Positions 59,167 to 64,000 of a DNA stretch of 64,000 nt are shown here, piece by piece. Position 1 is the stretch's first letter. Every line of letters begins with the position of its first letter. A program made the position numbers and the translations under genes. This DNA comes from Streptomyces sp. KL109B (GTDB taxonomy: Bacteria; Actinomycetota; Actinomycetes; Streptomycetales; Streptomycetaceae): positions 124,001 to 188,000 of the forward strand of contig NZ_JASERL010000006.1 in the NCBI RefSeq assembly GCF_030766935.1. The letters run 5' to 3'. The notes below the pieces were generated by a model that saw nothing but the letters and a program-made list of their open reading frames with translations, did not search any database and was not told the DNA's origin.

Positions 59167-62100
59167 ATGACAAGAGGTATCGCGCGACGCGGCGCGGCCC
59201 TGCTGTCGGCCGGGATGGCGTTCGCGCTGCTGCCGGCCGGCGGTGCGCACGGCGCCGCGTCGGACGACGTGAGACCCCAGGCCACGAAGACCGCCCGTGC
59301 CGCTCACACGGTGACGCTCGTGACCGGGGACAAGGTGACCGTCACGGACATCGGCGGCGGGCAGCGGACCGTCGAGGTGAAACGGCCGGAGGGTGCAGGC
59401 GGGCTGGTGCGTACGCAGGTCACCGACGGGGACGTACGGGTCGTACCGGACGAGGCCGTCCCCTTCCTCGCCTCGGGGAAGCTGGACGCCCGGCTGTTCG
59501 ACGTGAGCGGGCTGATCCGGCAGGGCCTCGCCGACACGAAGGCCGACGCGACGCCGCTGATCGTCACCTATGGGAGCAAGGGCGCACGCAGCGCCGCTGC
59601 CACGCCCAAGGGCGCCGAGCGCTCCCGCACGCTCGGCAGCATCGGCGGCGCGGCGCTCGACGCCGACAAGGGGCGTACGTTCTGGAACGCCCTGACCAGC
59701 AAGGACGAGTACGCCGACGGTATCGGCAAGGTGTGGCTCGACGGTCGTGTCGAAGGGGACATGGAGCAGTCCAACGCCCAGATCGGCAGCCCGAAGGCGT
59801 GGGAGGCCGGGCTCACCGGCAAGGGGGTGAAGGTCGCCGTCCTCGACACCGGCTACGACCCCGCCCACCCCGATCTCGCCTCCCGCGTGACCGAGTCGAA
59901 GTCGTTCATCGAGGGGCAGCAGGTCGCCGACCGCAACGGCCATGGCACACACGTCAGTTCCACCGTCGGCGGCTCCGGAGCCGCCTCCGACGGCAAGGAG
60001 AAGGGTGTCGCCCCCGACGCCACGCTCGCCGTCGGCAAGGTGCTCGGCGACGACGGCTACGGCAGCGAGTCCCAGATCATCGCCGGCATGGAGTGGGCCG
60101 CCAAGGACATCAAGGCCAAGGTCGTCTCCATGAGCCTCGGCTCCGACACCGGCAGCGACGGCACCGACCCGATGGCGCAGGCCGTCGACTCCCTCTCCGC
60201 CGAGACCGGCGCCCTCTTCGTCGTCGCCGCGGGCAACGCCTACAGCCCCGGCACCATCGGCTCACCCGGCGCCGCCGACGCCGCGCTCACCATCGGCGCC
60301 GTCGACGCGAGCGACAAGCGGGCCTCCTTCTCCAGCCAGGGCCCGCGCCTCGGCGACGACGCCCTCAAGCCAGACCTCTCCGCCCCCGGCGTCGACATCC
60401 TCGCGGCCCGCTCCTCACTCGTGGACGGCACCGGCAGCTACACCACCATGAGCGGTACGTCGATGGCGACACCGCACGTCGCCGGAGTCGCCGCCCTCCT
60501 CGCGCAGGCCCACCCCGACTGGACGGGGGAGCGGCTCAAGAGCGCGCTGATGTCGTCGTCGAAGCAGCTGACCGCCTCCGCGTACGCCATCGGGGCCGGC
60601 CGGGTCTCCGTGCCCGACGCGATCGCCGCGAAGGTCACCGCGACCGGCAGCGCCGACCTCGGCGCGTACCGCTGGCCGTACGACAGCAACAAGCCGGTCA
60701 CCAAGACCCTCACGTACACCAACTCATCTGACTCTTCCGTGGAGTTGGAACTCGCCGTGCAGGGCGGCGCCGCCGCCGGAGTCGCCACGCTCGCCGACTC
60801 CAAGCTGACCGTGCCCGCGCACGGCGCCGCCTCCACCACCGTCACCGGCGACGGTTCCAAGGCCGCCGTCGGCGCCAACAGCGGGCAGATCGTGGCCAGT
60901 TCGGGCGGCACGCCCGTCGCGCACACCGCCTTCGGCCTCGTCAAGGAGGACGAGCGGTACACGCTCACCGTCCATGTGAAGGACCGCGACGGCAAGCCGG
61001 CCGGCGCCAACCTCATGTACCAGCAACTCGCCAAGAACACCCTGCCGCAGGCGGCGACCGCCGACGCCTCGACCGGCACCGTCAAGCTCCGCCTGAAGCC
61101 AGGGACGTACTACGTCGACTCGTTCCTTGCCGTACGCGGGTCGCACGGCAAGGACTCCCTCGGCACCGCGTATCTCGCCGACCCCGAGGTGAAGCTCGAC
61201 CGGGACCGCGAGATCACCCTCGACGGCACCAAGCTGCGCGAGGTCGCCACCCGTGTCCCGAAGGACACCGAACCGCACCAGACGCTCGTCCAGTACGACC
61301 GCAAGGCGGGCGGCACCGACGTGTTCGGCATGGCGCTGCTCCCCATCAAGTACGACTCGCTGTACGCCCTGCCCACCGACCCGGTGACCGACGGCAGTTA
61401 CGCGTACCGGACCACCTGGCGCGCCGCCCAGCCGCACATCACCGTCGACGGTGTCGACGAGGTGTGGCAGCAGCCCGGATCCACCCTCGTCGAGGGCGAC
61501 ACCAGGCTCCCGCTGGTGAACGCGGGCGCGGGCGCACCCGCCGACTACGAGGGTGAGAACGCCACCGGCAAGGGCGTCCTCGTGCACCTCGACGGCACCC
61601 GCACCCCGGCACAGATCGCGCAGGCCGCCCAGGACGCGGGCGCCAAGGCACTGTTCCTCACGGACGACACCCATGGCCGCCTCAACACCCTTTTCTACAA
61701 CGACGACAACACGGACCGGCCGCTCCAGATCGGCAGCGTCACGAACGCCGACTTCGACCGCCTCCTCGCCAAGCAGCGGCGCGGTGAGCGCGTCGAGATG
61801 ACGGGCGTCGCCAACTCCACGTACTCCTACGACCTGTCGAAGGGCTACAAGGGCGCCATCCCCGACCGCAGCCTGCTGTTCGCCCCGGACCCCGGCCAAC
61901 TCGCCACCGTCGACACCACCTTCTACGGCGCGAAGAAGACCGAGGGCAGCGAGTTCCGCTACTCCGTCGACCCGTCCTTCCAGTTCGCCGGCGGCTTCCA
62001 GGAACGGTACGACTTCCCGGGGCACCGCACCGACTACGTGTCCGTCGAGCCCGACCAGAAGTGGCACGAGTCCGTCAACCTCGGCCCCCTGGAGGAGCGC

Positions 62101-62841
62101 AGCGGCCTCGTCGCCTACCGGCCCGGCAATCGCACCGAGCTGAACTGGTTCAAGCCCGTCTGGCACCCCTACGGCGGCAGCGGTCTCGGCTGGGGCCAGG
62201 AGCGCGCGGGCAACATGCTGCGCTTCAACCTCCCCGGCTGGGGCGACTCGGGCCCCGACCACACCGGATTCGGCGACCCGTACAGCGACGAATCCGGCAT
62301 GACGCAGTACACCGAGGCCTTCGTGAACGGGGTGAGCGCGGGCCGACGCACCGGCAGCGCCGCCCAGTTCAGCGTCAGCGACGGCTCGGAGCAGCCGTTC
62401 AAGGTCGTCACCGACACTGCACTTGACCCGGAGCTGTGGGGCATCGGCACCACCTCGCACAGTGAGTGGACGTTCCGCTCGGCCGCCACGCCGACCGACC
62501 GCTACACCTTCCTCCCCCTGATCAACCTCAACTACGACCTCGACACCGACCTCGCCGGAAAGGTCCGCGCGGGCTCACGGCTCCCGGTCGGCCTGTCCGC
62601 CGAGTACGTCAAGGACGCGGCCGGCACCGGAACCCTGGGTGGCGGCACCCTGCACGTGTCGTACGACGACGGCAAGACCTGGAAGCCCGTGCCCCTCACC
62701 GGCACCGGATCGGGTCCCTCCTGGACGGGCACCCTGAACGTGCCGCGCGACGCCACCTCGCTCTCGCTGCGGGCGACCGCGAAGGACGACAAGGGCGGCT
62801 CGGTGACACAAGAGGTCATCCGGGCGGTGGCCGTGAAGTAA
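59167..62841 (+). CDS. Large secreted subtilisin-like serine peptidase (S8)
   Basis: A 1224-aa secreted protease. Signal peptide about 1-30. A prodomain (about 40-190) precedes the S8 catalytic domain (about 195-480) with triad Asp227 (VLDTGYD), His259 (GHGTHV) and Ser432 (GTSMATPH). The remaining 740 residues are beta-rich accessory domains including a domain near 560-620 typical of Streptomyces S8 proteins, ending in a fibronectin/jelly-roll-like segment. Extracellular protein degradation is the likely role. AGGAGAGG precedes the ATG. Monocistronic by spacing. Confidence 0.92.
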   Translation: MTRGIARRGAALLSAGMAFALLPAGGAHGAASDDVRPQATKTARAAHTVTLVTGDKVTVTDIGGGQRTVEVKRPEGAGGLVRTQVTDGDVRVVPDEAVPFLASGKLDARLFDVSGLIRQGLADTKADATPLIVTYGSKGARSAAATPKGAERSRTLGSIGGAALDADKGRTFWNALTSKDEYADGIGKVWLDGRVEGDMEQSNAQIGSPKAWEAGLTGKGVKVAVLDTGYDPAHPDLASRVTESKSFIEGQQVADRNGHGTHVSSTVGGSGAASDGKEKGVAPDATLAVGKVLGDDGYGSESQIIAGMEWAAKDIKAKVVSMSLGSDTGSDGTDPMAQAVDSLSAETGALFVVAAGNAYSPGTIGSPGAADAALTIGAVDASDKRASFSSQGPRLGDDALKPDLSAPGVDILAARSSLVDGTGSYTTMSGTSMATPHVAGVAALLAQAHPDWTGERLKSALMSSSKQLTASAYAIGAGRVSVPDAIAAKVTATGSADLGAYRWPYDSNKPVTKTLTYTNSSDSSVELELAVQGGAAAGVATLADSKLTVPAHGAASTTVTGDGSKAAVGANSGQIVASSGGTPVAHTAFGLVKEDERYTLTVHVKDRDGKPAGANLMYQQLAKNTLPQAATADASTGTVKLRLKPGTYYVDSFLAVRGSHGKDSLGTAYLADPEVKLDRDREITLDGTKLREVATRVPKDTEPHQTLVQYDRKAGGTDVFGMALLPIKYDSLYALPTDPVTDGSYAYRTTWRAAQPHITVDGVDEVWQQPGSTLVEGDTRLPLVNAGAGAPADYEGENATGKGVLVHLDGTRTPAQIAQAAQDAGAKALFLTDDTHGRLNTLFYNDDNTDRPLQIGSVTNADFDRLLAKQRRGERVEMTGVANSTYSYDLSKGYKGAIPDRSLLFAPDPGQLATVDTTFYGAKKTEGSEFRYSVDPSFQFAGGFQERYDFPGHRTDYVSVEPDQKWHESVNLGPLEERSGLVAYRPGNRTELNWFKPVWHPYGGSGLGWGQERAGNMLRFNLPGWGDSGPDHTGFGDPYSDESGMTQYTEAFVNGVSAGRRTGSAAQFSVSDGSEQPFKVVTDTALDPELWGIGTTSHSEWTFRSAATPTDRYTFLPLINLNYDLDTDLAGKVRAGSRLPVGLSAEYVKDAAGTGTLGGGTLHVSYDDGKTWKPVPLTGTGSGPSWTGTLNVPRDATSLSLRATAKDDKGGSVTQEVIRAVAVK

Positions 62842-62865
62842 CCCGCACGGAGGGAGCGGGAGCTG

Positions 62866-63639
62866 TCAGAGCTCGACCTCGAAGTCGAGCTCGTCGTACC
62901 GGCGTTCCGCGATCAGATCCCGCTTTCCCGCGATGAGGGTGAGGTGTGCGTCCCCTTCGCACACCGCACCCTCGGGTATGCGGATGAACAAGACGTCCCC
63001 GCGGTCCTCTACCGGGTTCTGCCAGGCGCGCGAGTGGCCGCCGAGCTGGATGTCGTCCGACCACCGGCCGTAGAGAATCTTGTCGATCTCTCCTACGAGC
63101 CGGTCCACGCGACGCGTCCGCTCGGCGTCCCCTCCCGCGTACTCCACCGCTTCGGTGACGCCCGACCAGCTGTACAGGTCGGGCATCGTGCTGCCCGGTA
63201 CCGCGTAGAGCGGAAACGGCTCGTGGAGCTCCGGGTCGTGAGAGTCCTCGGCGTCCCGCGCATCGTCCTCGACGGTCTCGACTCCGGCCGGCACGTGGAC
63301 GACGGCACCTTCCCCCGGGTAGTCGCTGATCTCGGCGAACACCACCAGATGTCCGTCGGAGGGGAAGTCGATGTCGAGGGAGCCGACGGGCAGGGCGGCG
63401 CAGTCGACGGTCAGCACGTGGGGCAGGTCCGCGGGCGCGGTCATGTCCCGGGGCAGCCGGGGAGCCCCCGCGACCCGGCCGACTGGCCGGGCGTCCGCCC
63501 TCAACTCCTCTGGCAGCATGTCGAAGGGGCACAAGTGGACACAGGGGCGCAGCAGTTGGAGGAAGGCCCCGACCACCGACTCGGGCACATCGAGCACCCG
63601 CCCCGCGTCGAGAACGGCGTCACGCACGGTCGTCTTCAT
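62866..63639 (-). CDS. DUF1963 (YwqG-like) protein
   Basis: A 257-aa cytosolic protein resembling the YwqG/DUF1963 family: PRLPRDM near the N-terminus, LTVDCAALP, GHLVVFAEISDYPGEGAVVHVP, then LGGHSRAWQNPVEDRGDVLFIRI and the C-terminal DLIAERRYDELDFEVEL. Function of the family is unknown; a role as an immunity or interaction protein has been suggested by genome context in other bacteria, but nothing here shows it. The ATG at 63639 is preferred by family length; no strong ribosome site. It ends 24 bp from the S8 gene end, convergent. Confidence 0.75.
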   Translation of the reverse strand: MKTTVRDAVLDAGRVLDVPESVVGAFLQLLRPCVHLCPFDMLPEELRADARPVGRVAGAPRLPRDMTAPADLPHVLTVDCAALPVGSLDIDFPSDGHLVVFAEISDYPGEGAVVHVPAGVETVEDDARDAEDSHDPELHEPFPLYAVPGSTMPDLYSWSGVTEAVEYAGGDAERTRRVDRLVGEIDKILYGRWSDDIQLGGHSRAWQNPVEDRGDVLFIRIPEGAVCEGDAHLTLIAGKRDLIAERRYDELDFEVEL

Positions 63640-63697
63640 GGCTGCCAGACTGCCATGCGCCACTGACAACGCAGGCGGCCAAGGTAACTTTCGGATC

Positions 63698-64000
63698 ATG
63701 AAACGCCAATTGCCCCAGCTCTCCGAGCTGCGCCCCCTCCTGAAGTTCGACGGCTTCAACCCCGACCGCCGCGCCGCCCGCCTCGCCAAGGCCGCCGACG
63801 TATGGGACCTGCGCACGCTCGCCAGGCGCCGCACACCCCGCCCCGCCTTCGACTACGTGGACGGCGCCGCGCAGCGCGAGTTGACGGTACGGAGAGCACG
63901 CAGGGCGTTCGACGACGTCGTGCTGCTGCCGCGCATCCTGCACGGAACCGAGAAGGTCGACCTCGGCACCGAGATAGCGGGCGCGCGCGCCGAGCTGCCG
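63698..64000 (+). CDS. FMN-dependent alpha-hydroxyacid dehydrogenase (L-lactate dehydrogenase type), 5' part
   Basis: The first 101 residues, cut by the window end. VWDLRTLARRRTPRPAFDYVDGAAQRELTVRRARRAFDDVVLLPRIL matches the start of the FMN alpha-hydroxyacid oxidase/LldD family (the FDYVDGAAxxE motif is diagnostic). The catalytic His/Arg region lies outside. The enzyme would oxidise L-lactate or a related hydroxy acid. Confidence 0.85.
   Translation, partial: MKRQLPQLSELRPLLKFDGFNPDRRAARLAKAADVWDLRTLARRRTPRPAFDYVDGAAQRELTVRRARRAFDDVVLLPRILHGTEKVDLGTEIAGARAELP

Noticed and set aside
1..64000. tRNA, rRNA, CRISPR arrays, IS elements, prophage or integration sites
   Set aside because: None seen on either strand; no transposase, integrase or regular spaced repeats. 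A tool-based scan (tRNAscan, Infernal) would be decisive for small RNAs.

Overview
The window is chromosomal DNA from a high-GC actinomycete, almost certainly Streptomyces or a close relative. Nearly every gene has G or C at third codon positions, GTG starts are common, and the families are typical of Streptomyces: DUF397 and DUF5753-XRE proteins, SAM-dependent methyltransferase PF04672, LCP proteins, CUT1 sugar transporters without their own ATPase, WXG100 proteins, P450s and secreted glycosidases with CBMs. I saw no rRNA, tRNA, CRISPR array, transposase or prophage gene. One gene is cut by each window edge.

Layout. 1-3.6 kb: gene end, VOC protein, LCP cell-wall ligase, secreted GH43. 3.7-8 kb: DUF397/XRE pair with a possible decayed anti-sigma-like ATPase beside it, a methyltransferase, a zinc-finger/HTH regulator and a small membrane protein. 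8.2-15.5 kb: sugar-utilisation unit (GntR regulator, divergent binding protein, two permeases, cytoplasmic GH20, secreted CBM3-GH16). 15.6-17.2 kb: fused glycine/sarcosine/dimethylglycine N-methyltransferase for glycine betaine. 17.4-25.9 kb: compact type VII secretion-like locus (FHA-FtsK/SpoIIIE ATPase, WXG100, 543-aa unknown protein, second WXG100, membrane Ser/Thr kinase with an outside peptidoglycan-binding domain). 25.9-29.6 kb: AraC regulator and two P450s. 29.7-35.7 kb: tightly packed operon of FHA protein, kinase-TPR-WD40 protein, and a zinc-motif protein whose C-terminal half looks like a degenerate SecA motor domain. 35.9-38.4 kb: tiny membrane protein, GT2 glycosyltransferase, third P450. 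38.4-43.8 kb: M1 aminopeptidase and a Pls/PosA-type NRPS-like protein. 44-46.5 kb: esterase plus Baeyer-Villiger-type monooxygenase. 46.6-51.5 kb: LacI regulator, GH81 beta-1,3-glucanase, EEP-family protein. 51.6-59 kb: LLM flavin oxidoreductase, AGCS symporter, GntR regulator, and an FAD oxidase / DapA-like / aldehyde dehydrogenase operon. 59.2-64 kb: large S8 peptidase, DUF1963-like protein, start of an FMN alpha-hydroxyacid dehydrogenase.

How the parts connect. Several regulator-operator pairs can be read directly. A repeated CTGACCAGTTG element lies between the GntR gene and the sugar transporter. An 18-bp palindrome of the LacI type lies upstream of GH81. One identical 19-bp sequence occurs in front of both the AGCS symporter and the GntR/FAD-oxidase pair, tying them into one probable amine or amino-acid catabolic regulon. 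The two FHA/kinase loci (17-26 kb and 30-36 kb) are the best candidates for an undescribed phospho-signalling/secretion system. A structural oddity runs through the window: short tandem duplications (9-18 bp units) sit at or just after several stop codons.
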